43,119 bases of DNA from NCBI GenBank assembly GCA_022842285.1, contig JALHPV010000024.1, forward strand, positions 482-43,600, read 5' to 3'. Both the position numbers and the translations under genes were made by a program. This DNA comes from Kofleriaceae bacterium. GTDB lineage: Bacteria; Myxococcota_A; Polyangia; Haliangiales; Haliangiaceae. Of this stretch, positions 17,401 to 23,673 are shown piece by piece. The notes beneath the pieces are model-generated. The model was not told the DNA's origin. It ran no database searches and was given only the letters and a program-made list of their open reading frames with translations. Each line of letters starts with the position of its first letter. Position 1 is the stretch's first letter.

Positions 17401-18326
17401 TCACCGAGCGCGAGCTCGAGCAGGCGTAGCGCGGGCACTTTCAGCGTCGCCGGCAGCCGGTTTGCTAGGGCGCGCGACAGCACCGCCGATGGTGCCCGCG
17501 ACAGCGGGATGATGATCGAGTGCTCGGCGGTGTCCTCGACCATTCGCGCCGCCTGCATGTCGATCTGGATGCCTGCCTTCGCCAGCGCAGCCACGGTTCG
17601 ACCTACTCGCCGCACATCCGCCTGATCGACCTCCCCGCGGGGACGCGGCGCATCGGTTCCCCGCTTCGACCGACGCGGCGGCTCGAAGTCGATCCCCGGG
17701 TCCGTGTCGTACTCCGCCGGCATCGTCTCGGCAGGATTGACCGCATTCGCCTCGTCGATGTCGTCACTCGGACCTTCGCCGTCGCTCCCGTTCCACGCCC
17801 GTGCCACCCATGCCCGCGCTTGCTCGCCGAGGGCCGGGGCTATTACGCGCACCACCCCCAGCACCTGTTCGGCCGTTGCTGACTCGAAGCGCCGGGGTAG
17901 CGGTGGCAACCCACGCGCGGCCAGCCACACAGTCAGCACCTGGTTGATCTGATCCCCGACGTTCGCCCCGGCTGCATCGAACGTCTCGCGCTTCCCGTCC
18001 GACGCGATCGAATGCAGCCGGACGTTGCCCGCCCTCAGCAGCGCGAGCTCCAGCCAGATCAGCTCGTCGCGTCGTGTCGTCAGCCAGAATGCATCGTTCG
18101 GCGTCGCCCCCACCGAGGCGTGCTGCGGCGCGAAGTGGCCATCGACGGGCACCAGCGGCGTCGACTCCGGATCGTAAAGGGCCAGGCCCATATGGCGCTG
18201 GCATGCCTCGATGCAAGCCACCCAGAGCAGGACAGCCGCCTCCCGTTCGTGCGCCGCGTCGACGCCCTCGACGGTCAGGTCAGGCTCGAGGATGCCGATG
18301 CGATGAGGTTTGCGCAGCGCCGGCAT
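14424..18326 (-). CDS. Very large helical-repeat (TPR/solenoid-like) protein of unknown function
   Basis: The 1300-residue protein starts MPALRKPHRIGILEPDLTVE, with no signal peptide and no clear membrane span, so it is probably cytoplasmic. It is almost entirely alpha-helical and Ala/Leu/Arg-rich. TPR- or Sel1-like pairs include DEGLRLLERGVRLHDRFAIT, WLSDALLAVGRLDEAIALRA, VAMLLDALVLLGREHEVPLA and AKDWPRAEKLGRWLVALAPL. An acidic/Pro-rich linker (DGEGPSDDIDEANAVNPAET) lies near residue 195. Such solenoids are usually scaffolds; no enzymatic motif is visible. The ATG lies in a 29-bp duplicated segment beside a tandem array, and ancestrally followed the TAG of the HEAT-BRCT gene directly. The 3' third has an extreme C-ending codon bias. 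It converges on the transposase. Confidence 0.8.
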   Translation of the reverse strand: MPALRKPHRIGILEPDLTVEGVDAAHEREAAVLLWVACIEACQRHMGLALYDPESTPLVPVDGHFAPQHASVGATPNDAFWLTTRRDELIWLELALLRAGNVRLHSIASDGKRETFDAAGANVGDQINQVLTVWLAARGLPPLPRRFESATAEQVLGVVRVIAPALGEQARAWVARAWNGSDGEGPSDDIDEANAVNPAETMPAEYDTDPGIDFEPPRRSKRGTDAPRPRGEVDQADVRRVGRTVAALAKAGIQIDMQAARMVEDTAEHSIIIPLSRAPSAVLSRALANRLPATLKVPALRLLELALGESLKETILAVDPEHPQSLFARFVAKLQRRRDFVLLRRVIAAAPGFARAYGELALDDDEYPGDAVPSELETVAGAGIAALCRPANFDVIERAASMLREDGRPDEGLRLLERGVRLHDRFAITSTPRAERAHLALLAGHASTKRPGAWLAQAQRSSRLHGCPLDPVLPWYPDQIQIDLWLSDALLAVGRLDEAIALRANRLAGREATWPRHVRLLSTWQSDARLAAWAYAREGYYRGDPARVVEGFAKGDPRDSLDVAMLLDALVLLGREHEVPLAWAHHGLGRGHDGSVARLAAARCLMAAGEWRRGLEELWRVSLGDPCRDDQVEVAHCGLLMSCMPLEVAEAALAERVAAGAHGLARRMARDIADFMPGASKSSIIMRALGTTAAIEPDAASLAAFPAEPRMRRAVDSLLSDLVGDGDVLVRADRFVDRWIEVVYTGASEDDPARLVHAAAYVAAQTLARYLAATTTAPSPIAGALRTVASESLALVRRHCDWLGDRDVRALLGALEPLLRKVDRWIGMAWLAAVERACALDERSAGDVAGFARDHATVAARILGPEELAVLATSVARLHRERLDGWESATAAQGIRLALHTGHAGVDELADAVVAQLTKKAIDFDDAIDALHTAAYLAEGRSAHPAMHCARVLLDAGRGPSALALLTAALPAHDSDLDAALAPFADAWQRASVSVPLDRTAAIKAFDDALAAKDWPRAEKLGRWLVALAPLPDHHRKLALVLTEQSKLFDAMHHFTRATSARSTELFDAALAERHLSRPTGPLTDARPSVEPAARPSAAVISSSPDVPAFLALAAGDLPKAAASLRDPNWRARRAALAATAHRTAAESDMDVTPRARAAAATMLAATDGLVDRDPILCRILALRLREHAHFPRDPIPRLGTLTPRAAFLGDFTTRSGQAPTPLPAPIAFADRTVVEGSTISRISDYVALLKDLAALPPSEALRSFDLDPASYLDVARLWSAALAADPTLGPQIAAGLAKR

Positions 18327-18342
18327 CTACTCGATGCCCTCC
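18314..18342. repeat. Direct repeat copy A flanking the 18-bp array (carries the start of the helical-repeat gene)
   Basis: This 29-bp segment matches 18446-18474 at 28 of 29 positions; the only difference is G versus A at 18322 and 18454. On the minus strand it reads GAGGGCATCGAG, TAG, ATGC, that is, the end of the HEAT-BRCT frame directly joined to the start of the next gene. In this copy the ATG (18326) is in use. Confidence 0.92.
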
Positions 18343-18432
18343 CCGAAATGGGCCAGGCCCCCGAAATGGGCCAGGCCCCCGAAATGGGCCAGGCCCCCGA
18401 AATGGGCCAGGCCCCCGAAATGGGCCAGGCCC
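18343..18432. repeat. Tandem array, five perfect 18-bp units of the palindromic family (cluster 2)
   Basis: Five exact copies of CCGAAATGGGCCAGGCCC run head to tail, each with the GGGCCAGGCCC palindrome. The following 13 bp (CGCTCGGGTGTGT) separate the array from direct repeat copy B. With no spacers this is a minisatellite-like tandem repeat, not a CRISPR. On the minus strand the units read in frame as LAHFGG, and the 132 bp between the two candidate ATGs is a multiple of three. Confidence 0.95.
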
Positions 18433-18445
18433 CGCTCGGGTGTGT

Positions 18446-18474
18446 GCAGCGCCAGCATCTACTCGATGCCCTCC
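18446..18474. repeat. Direct repeat copy B flanking the 18-bp array (carries the stop of the HEAT-BRCT gene)
   Basis: This is the partner of 18314-18342. In this copy the TAG at 18459-18461 is the working stop of the HEAT-BRCT gene. The ATG beside it would open a 43-codon frame (MLALHTPERGLAHFGG and onward) through the array to the TAG of copy A. Confidence 0.92.
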
Positions 18475-20279
18475 AGCTCGCCCCGACGGATCCGGCGTGC
18501 CCCCTGATGTTCGAGCTGGGCGATCGTCTGAGCGAGGCAGTTGTCGCCGTGTACGTAGTAGTCGGTGCCGGGACAGGGGCCGGCCACGAGGCGCGCGCCC
18601 GCTCGCTCGAGGGCGGCCGCGATCTTGTCGCGATTCACGGACTTGAACTCGCCGGCCAGGTAGACGGTCGAGCCGGCGAGTCCACGGCTCAGTCGCTGCT
18701 CGACAGCGGCGATCGGATCGAGCGACGTCAGGTCCGGATCGGCATCGTGCGGAGCGCCCTTCGCGAGAGCGAGGACGGCGGTCAGGCCGCTCGCGAGTGC
18801 ACCGTGGACCGGATCGTGTGCGTGCTCGATCAACCATTGCTCGTTCGAGCCCGGATATGCGCTTGGCTGGTCGCCTGCGATCTCCGGGGGCGGAAGGTCT
18901 TCGGCGAGAAGACGCTCGGTCAGGTCCGGCCGCCCCGCACGGTAGCAGGCCAAGGCCCGCGCACACGCAAGCTCGGCTGACTGGATCCGCTCTGTCGAGG
19001 CGAGGGCGAGAGCCGCCAGGGGCCGACCCCAGATCGCGAGCTGGAGAGCGCCTTTCGCGATGAGGCCATTCGCGTGCGCCGCGGACGAGGTCTGCGCGAC
19101 CTTGCCGCGACGCGCGAGGTCCTGGATGTAGAGGTCTCCGACGAGCTTCTGTGCGTCGGGATACGCGGAGACAAGCGTAGTGGCTCGTGCCGGATCGTTG
19201 GCGCCGCGCACCATCCAGCTCCAGAGCGTGTACACGTACGACTCGGTGTAGCGGGCGAAGCGGGGCAGCGTCGCGAGATCGTCCGCCGCTTCCGCACAGC
19301 GCAGGGCTCGGTTTGCCGGCGCGATCACCGCCGTCGTTCGAGCCACACGCAGGCCGCGCACCGTCGGGACCACGCCGGGATTCGCGAGGTGCCACTTCGC
19401 GCGTTCGCGCACGCGGTCGCCAACTCCGTGCCGCCCGTCGGCTCCGGGAGGCGCGCCGGATCGCAGCGCATCCTCGAGGCGCGGCAGGTGTTTCTCGCCG
19501 CCGAGCGCGACCGCCAGGAGCAGCATCTCGATGCGCTGTTCGGGCGCGGCGGCCCGAGCTCGCGCTACCAGGAGTGGCACGGCCTCGGGCCCCAGCGTCG
19601 CAGCGATCAGCCGCAGGACGCGGACCCGGTGCTGGGGCGGAATGTCGTCGATCGAGACGAACAGGACGCGCGCGAGGGGCACCGTCGCAAACGACTCGAG
19701 CGCTGCTCCCCAGAGGCCAGGCGCCCGAGCGAACACGGCGGCCACGAAATCAGCCTGGACATGCCGAAGCGCCTGGGGAAGCTGATCGGAGGCGATGGTG
19801 CCGTAGGTCGTGGCGGCGTCGGCAAGCTTGTAGAGCGCCTCGTCGGCGAGCTGAACCGCCTCGGCAGGCCAGTGCGTCTTGGGATGCAGCGCACGCTGTT
19901 GCCGGTACCCGAGCGACCAGATGGCTTGTTCGCGGATCGGGGCTGGTGTCGAGCCGTTGGTCGCGAGGGCGGCCAGACGCTTCACCGTCTCCACCGTCGG
20001 GAACATCGTGAGCCACATACAGCCACGCCGACGTATCTCGACGGGTTGGCGCGACTGGATCATCCAGTAGCCCAGCTCCGCGAGCCCGGGCTCGGCGGGG
20101 AACCACGGTTCACCCTCCTCCATGACGCGGGCGAGCTCCCCCGTCTTGACCGCCTCGGCCAGCCGATAGCGGAGGGCCGGCGGGACCGAGCCGAGGGGCC
20201 CTAGCGCCGGGGGATTCTCCGCCACCCTGCGAGCATAACTGCGATTGTCTGCGGGTGCGCCGGGTGGCATGGTGAACAT
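18459..20279 (-). CDS. HEAT-repeat protein with C-terminal BRCT domain
   Basis: About 606 residues from the ATG at 20279 (MFTMPPGAPADNRSYARRVA); a longer frame to 20363 would overlap the divergent gene. Residues about 25-500 are paired helices of HEAT type (RYRLAEAVKTGELARVMEEG, VETVKRLAALATNGSTPAPI, IREQAIWSLGYRQQ). The last ~75 residues resemble the BRCT domain of bacterial DNA ligase LigA: LAGSTVYLAGEFKSVNRDKI, AAALERAGARLV, TDYYVHGD and RIRRGELEGI. BRCT domains bind phosphopeptides or DNA ends, and a HEAT-BRCT fusion is unusual in bacteria, where BRCT is mostly confined to LigA. It probably shares a transcript with the downstream solenoid protein; stop and start were adjacent before the array arose. 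Function unknown, perhaps a DNA- or protein-scaffold role. Confidence 0.8.
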   Translation of the reverse strand: MFTMPPGAPADNRSYARRVAENPPALGPLGSVPPALRYRLAEAVKTGELARVMEEGEPWFPAEPGLAELGYWMIQSRQPVEIRRRGCMWLTMFPTVETVKRLAALATNGSTPAPIREQAIWSLGYRQQRALHPKTHWPAEAVQLADEALYKLADAATTYGTIASDQLPQALRHVQADFVAAVFARAPGLWGAALESFATVPLARVLFVSIDDIPPQHRVRVLRLIAATLGPEAVPLLVARARAAAPEQRIEMLLLAVALGGEKHLPRLEDALRSGAPPGADGRHGVGDRVRERAKWHLANPGVVPTVRGLRVARTTAVIAPANRALRCAEAADDLATLPRFARYTESYVYTLWSWMVRGANDPARATTLVSAYPDAQKLVGDLYIQDLARRGKVAQTSSAAHANGLIAKGALQLAIWGRPLAALALASTERIQSAELACARALACYRAGRPDLTERLLAEDLPPPEIAGDQPSAYPGSNEQWLIEHAHDPVHGALASGLTAVLALAKGAPHDADPDLTSLDPIAAVEQRLSRGLAGSTVYLAGEFKSVNRDKIAAALERAGARLVAGPCPGTDYYVHGDNCLAQTIAQLEHQGARRIRRGELEGIE

Positions 20280-20309
20280 CCCCGCTGAGGGGCCGTCCAA
20301 CGGGGCCGA

Positions 20310-21041
20310 ATGATTCGTATCCTCTCTCTCCTTGCCGTCACCGCTGCCGCGCTTCCCGCCCATGCGGAGGTGACCGCGCCGAAGCCGGCCGTGCCGAAGC
20401 CGGCTACGGGTTCGATCACCGGCACGGTGCTATTCGAGGGGGAGCCGCCGTCGCGCGACGAGATCGTGCGGGACAGCGACCCCTACTGCGAGAAGGTCAA
20501 GAAGACCACCGAGGACGTCATCGTCACGAAGGGCAAGCTGAAGGACGTCCTGGTCCGCATCAAGAACGGCACCGGCGGGACGTTCACCGCGCCCACCACG
20601 CCGGTCTTGCTGGATCAGAAGGACTGCATGTACACGCCGCGCGTCGTCGGTGTCATGGTCGGGCAGAAGCTCGCCGTGCGGAACAGCGACGGGACCTTCC
20701 ACAACGTACGCGGCACGGTCGGCGGCAAGCAGCTCTGGAACAACGCGCAGCCCAAGAAGGCCGCCGATCTCTCCCTCGACGCTGGCCCCAAGGCGGGTGA
20801 TGTCGTCGATCTCGTGTGCGACGTGCATCCGTGGATGCATGCGTACGCGGTCGTGCAGGACCACCCGTTCTTCGCCGTCACCGGTGAGAATGGGGCCTTC
20901 ACGATCGCCGGGCTCCCGCAGGGCTCGTATGTTCTCGAGGCGTGGCACCCGCAGCTCGGCAAGAAAGAGCTGAAGGTGAAGATCGGCAAAGGCAAGAAGG
21001 CCGCTGTCACCGCGCGGTTCTCGTACAAAGCAACGGAGTGA
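20310..21041 (+). CDS. Secreted cupredoxin / carboxypeptidase-regulatory-like protein
   Basis: This 243-residue protein has a signal peptide (MIRILSLLAVTAAALPAHA) and a Lys/Pro linker. The core resembles plastocyanin-like 'methylamine utilisation' proteins: ITGTVLFEGEPPSRDEIV, CEKVKKTTEDVIV, LLDQKDCMYTPRVVGVMVGQ, KLAVRNSDGTFHNVRG, DLVCDVHPWMHAYAVV, then a carboxypeptidase-regulatory-like end, GENGAFTIAGLPQGSYVLEA, WHPQLGKKELKV. The His in FHNVRG and the Cys-x-His-x4-His in CDVHPWMH could bind copper as in cupredoxins. It is probably periplasmic or extracellular. It is divergent from HEAT-BRCT (30 nt) and followed after 4 nt by a DUF1877 gene. The electron-transfer or substrate role is unknown. 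Confidence 0.8.
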   Translation: MIRILSLLAVTAAALPAHAEVTAPKPAVPKPATGSITGTVLFEGEPPSRDEIVRDSDPYCEKVKKTTEDVIVTKGKLKDVLVRIKNGTGGTFTAPTTPVLLDQKDCMYTPRVVGVMVGQKLAVRNSDGTFHNVRGTVGGKQLWNNAQPKKAADLSLDAGPKAGDVVDLVCDVHPWMHAYAVVQDHPFFAVTGENGAFTIAGLPQGSYVLEAWHPQLGKKELKVKIGKGKKAAVTARFSYKATE

Positions 21042-21045
21042 ACTG

Positions 21046-21567
21046 ATGGGTATGGATGCGATCCTGTGCTCTCTCTCCCCGAAGCGTCTCGCGATGCTCC
21101 AGGAGGATCCCGAGGTGCTCAGCGATCTGATCGAAGCGCGCCTCGAGTCCGAAATCCCCGGCCTCCTGGATCTCGGCAACACGTGGCACGCCCTCGACGT
21201 GCTTCTCGGCGAAGGCAAGAACGCCATCCTCGGAGATGCCGTCCTGATTCGCACTGGCGAAAAGCTGCCAGGCTCGCTCAAGGCGCGCCTCATGCCGCCG
21301 GCTCGCGTGGCCGAGGTCTCCAAGGCGCTCGGCACCCTCACGCCAACCCACGTCCGCGACAAGTTCAAGACGCTCGCCGGCAAGGGCGTCCACGGCAACT
21401 ACGGGGACGACCCGGGCGCTGACGACGACCCCGCCTACTTGAAGGAACAGGTCTCCAAGCGCCGGAACGAGGAAATGAAAGAGCTCACCGAGGCGTTGCG
21501 CTCTCTGACGGCGCTCTATGCTGACGCCGCCAAGGGCAAGCACTCGATGTTGATGGTGATCGTCTAG
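21046..21567 (+). CDS. DUF1877-family (YfbM-like) protein
   Basis: The 173-residue cytoplasmic protein begins MGMDAILCSLSPKRLAMLQE, with the MGM start typical of DUF1877. It continues with the family block DLGNTWHALDVLLGEGKNAI, then a Lys/Glu-rich helical C-terminus (RRNEEMKELTEALRSLTALY). E. coli YfbM is the known member; its biochemical role is unestablished. It starts 4 nt after the cupredoxin-like gene and ends 3 nt before the lysozyme gene, so the three are probably one transcript. Nothing in the sequence links their functions. No catalytic motif is evident. Confidence 0.85.
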   Translation: MGMDAILCSLSPKRLAMLQEDPEVLSDLIEARLESEIPGLLDLGNTWHALDVLLGEGKNAILGDAVLIRTGEKLPGSLKARLMPPARVAEVSKALGTLTPTHVRDKFKTLAGKGVHGNYGDDPGADDDPAYLKEQVSKRRNEEMKELTEALRSLTALYADAAKGKHSMLMVIV

Positions 21568-21570
21568 GTC

Positions 21571-22326
21571 GTGCGCAAGAAGCAGCGGCGCGCGCTGGTC
21601 GTGCTGACCGCGGTGCTGGTCGTGACGACCGCGGCGGTGGTGGCGGCCGTGAAGTGGCCGCGCCGCGCCCCACCGGTGCTGGCCCCGTCCTGCGGCGGTG
21701 CGACGGTGAAAGGCATCGACGTCTCCTACTACCAGGGGACGGTCCAGTGGCGCCGGGTCCGCAAAGCCGGGGTGGTGTTCAGCTTCGTCCGTGTCTCGGA
21801 CGGAGCCACTCTCGCCGACCCTCGCTTCGCGGCGAACTGGAGGGATGCGAAGGCGGCCGGCGTGTTGCGCGGTGCGTACCAGTACTTCCGGCCCAACGAG
21901 AACCCAGAAGCCCAGGCGGACCTCCTGATCGCGGCGCTGAAGAAGGACCGCGGCGACCTGCCTCCGGTCCTCGACATCGAGACCTCCGGCGGCGTGAAGC
22001 CAGCAGTTCTCGCCGAGCGCGCGCAGCGCTGGCTCGAGCGCGTGCGGGATGCGCTCCACGTCGAGCCGATCGTCTACACCGCGCCGCTCCTCTGGCGCGA
22101 CCTCGCCGGGAGCGGCCGCGAGTTCGGCAAGCAACCGCTCTGGGTGGCGCACTACACGGACGGCTGCCCGCTCGTCCCCGCACCGTGGACCGCATGGCAC
22201 TTCTGGCAGTACTCCGATCGTGGCGAGGTGCACGGTATCGACACTCCCGTGGACCTCAATCTCTTCGCCGGGACATACGAGGAGCTCGAGCACTTCGCGC
22301 GTCGCACGCGCATCGCGTATGACTGA
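21571..22326 (+). CDS. Membrane-anchored GH25 lysozyme (muramidase)
   Basis: The 251-residue protein starts at a GTG 3 nt after the DUF1877 stop. Residues about 8-28 (ALVVLTAVLVVTTAAVVAAV) form a signal anchor. The catalytic domain is glycoside hydrolase family 25: KGIDVSYYQG (catalytic Asp50), LPPVLDIETSG (Asp135 and Glu137), YTAPLLWRDLAG, HFWQYSDRG and IDTPVDLNLF. The family cleaves the beta-1,4 bond between MurNAc and GlcNAc in peptidoglycan. Its location and anchoring suggest a role in cell-wall remodelling or, in a predatory bacterium, prey lysis. The C-terminus is followed within 24 nt by repeat cluster 3. The length is normal for a single-domain GH25. Confidence 0.94.
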   Translation: MRKKQRRALVVLTAVLVVTTAAVVAAVKWPRRAPPVLAPSCGGATVKGIDVSYYQGTVQWRRVRKAGVVFSFVRVSDGATLADPRFAANWRDAKAAGVLRGAYQYFRPNENPEAQADLLIAALKKDRGDLPPVLDIETSGGVKPAVLAERAQRWLERVRDALHVEPIVYTAPLLWRDLAGSGREFGKQPLWVAHYTDGCPLVPAPWTAWHFWQYSDRGEVHGIDTPVDLNLFAGTYEELEHFARRTRIAYD

Positions 22327-22349
22327 GAATCTCGCCTGTGCGCGCCGGC

Positions 22350-22619
22350 GAAATGGGCCCGGGCGAAATGGGCCCGGGCCGTAGGCGAAATGGGCCAGGC
22401 CCATTCTGCGGCGGCGAGGCCCGGGCGAAAAGGGCCAGGGCCGTAGGCGAAATGGGCCAGGCCCCTTCTGCGGCGGCGAGGCCCGAGGCGAAAAGGGCCA
22501 GGCCCATTCTGCGGCGGCGAGGCCCGAGGCGAAAAGGGCCAGGGCCGTAGGCGAAATGGGCCAGGCCCCTTCTGCGGCGGCGAGGCCCGGGCGAAAAGTA
22601 GGCGAAATGGGCCAGGCCC
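22350..22619. repeat. Palindromic repeat cluster 3 with composite units
   Basis: This 270-bp block lies between the converging lysozyme and 98-residue genes. It is made of GCGAAATGGGCCAGGCCC cores, GCGAAAAGGGCCAGG variants and a GC-rich linker TTCTGCGGCGGCGAGGCCCG. The larger unit is about 62 bp and begins with GTAGGCGAAATGGGCC at 22381, 22443, 22547 and 22599. GTAG is the tetranucleotide that classical RAYTs recognise next to REP hairpins. The last core abuts the stop codon of the following minus-strand gene. No gene was found inside. Confidence 0.93.
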
Positions 22620-22916
22620 CTACGTGGGGTAGCGGGACCGGAGCGCTGCGATGGAGGGGGTGGGGTCGGTGAGGCCGAAACAGGCCGTGAGGAGGGCGGA
22701 TAGCTCGGCGTCGGTGCCGGACTGGACGGCGGTCCGGAGGGACATGGCCTTGGGCATGAAGGCGGGATCCTTCATTTGATCGGCGAAGTGAGCGGTCGCG
22801 GTGGCCGCCTCGGGGTCGGGGAGGGCGAGGAGGGTGGAGAGGACGGAGGAGGCTCGTGTCCGGTCGCCGGACATGATGGCCGCGGCGAAGTCGCGGAAGG
22901 TGAGGGCGGTGGTCAC
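22620..22916 (-). CDS. Small hypothetical protein, coupled to the SDR gene
   Basis: This 98-residue, mostly helical protein (ALTFRDFAAAIMSGDRTRAS, SALLTACFGLTDPTPSIAAL) starts at a GTG that overlaps the stop of the SDR gene by 4 nt (GTGA), so translation is coupled. No domain is recognised and there is no signal peptide. Its final codon and TAG touch the last palindrome of cluster 3. Codons are strongly C-ending, as in the neighbouring SDR. It may fold as two or three helices and could bind the SDR product or be a partner subunit, but nothing shows this. Confidence 0.6.
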   Translation of the reverse strand: MTTALTFRDFAAAIMSGDRTRASSVLSTLLALPDPEAATATAHFADQMKDPAFMPKAMSLRTAVQSGTDAELSALLTACFGLTDPTPSIAALRSRYPT

Positions 22917-23662
22917 GAGGAGGAGACTCCGCCGTCGACGGTGAGGACGGAGCCGGTGGTGTAGGAGGAGGCGTCGGAGAGGAGGTAGAGGGCGGCGCCG
23001 GCGATCTCGTCGGGGGTGGCGGGGCGGCCGAGGGGGGTGCGGGCCATGATGGCGTCTTTGATCATGGGGGTGTTGATGATGGCCGAGGCGAAGCGGGTGT
23101 CGACGAGGCCGGGGGCGATGCAGTTGACGCGGATCTTCGAGGAGGCGAGCTCGTAGGCGAGGGTGCGGGTCATGGAGATGACGGCGGCCTTGGTCATGCC
23201 GTAGGTGCCTTGCATGGGGGCGGCCTGGGAGCCGAAGACGCTGGCGATGTTGACGATGGTGGCAGGGGCCGTGCGGCTGCGGGCGTGACGGACGAGGGCG
23301 CGGGTGGCGTAGAGGTAGCCCTTGATGTTGACCTCGATGGTCTTGTCGAGGGCGGCATCGGGGGTGTCGAGCATCGGGCCGAAGTAGGGGTTGGTGGCCG
23401 CGTTGTTGACGAGGCCATCGATGTGGCCGAACTTGGCGGCGGCGGCCTCGAAGAGGGCGTCGACGTCGGAGGCCTTGCCGGTGTGGCAGGCGAGCGCGAG
23501 GACACGGTCGGGGGGGAGGGCGGCGGCGACGCGGTCGAGGTCAGGTTGCTTGCGGGAGGCGAGGACGACGGAGGCCCCGGCGCCGAGGGCGGCGATGGCG
23601 ATGGCCTCTCCGATGCCGCGCGAGGCTCCGGTGATGACGATGACCTTGTCGGTGAGCTGCAT
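22913..23662 (-). CDS. Short-chain dehydrogenase/reductase (SDR)
   Basis: This 249-residue classical SDR has the cofactor loop ITGASRGIGEA, the NNAA motif in GLVNNAATNPYFGP, the Ser in VNIASVFGSQAAP and the catalytic Tyr-x3-Lys in GTYGMTKAAV. It ends with the usual RVNCIAPGLVDTRF, GRPATPDEIAGAALYLLSDA and GSVLTVDGG. The Arg after the glycine motif and the RKQ in ASRKQPD suggest possible NADP preference. Members reduce or oxidise a wide range of alcohols and ketones, so no substrate can be named. It lies 11 nt after the propeller-lipoprotein gene and overlaps the small downstream gene. Third codon positions are almost all C, unlike most neighbours. Confidence 0.95.
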   Translation of the reverse strand: MQLTDKVIVITGASRGIGEAIAIAALGAGASVVLASRKQPDLDRVAAALPPDRVLALACHTGKASDVDALFEAAAAKFGHIDGLVNNAATNPYFGPMLDTPDAALDKTIEVNIKGYLYATRALVRHARSRTAPATIVNIASVFGSQAAPMQGTYGMTKAAVISMTRTLAYELASSKIRVNCIAPGLVDTRFASAIINTPMIKDAIMARTPLGRPATPDEIAGAALYLLSDASSYTTGSVLTVDGGVSSS

Positions 23663-23673
23663 GGGCAGCGAGC

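Noticed and set aside
18343-18432. Regular short repeats that might suggest a CRISPR array
   Set aside because: The units are directly adjacent without spacers, are palindromic, and no cas genes are nearby.
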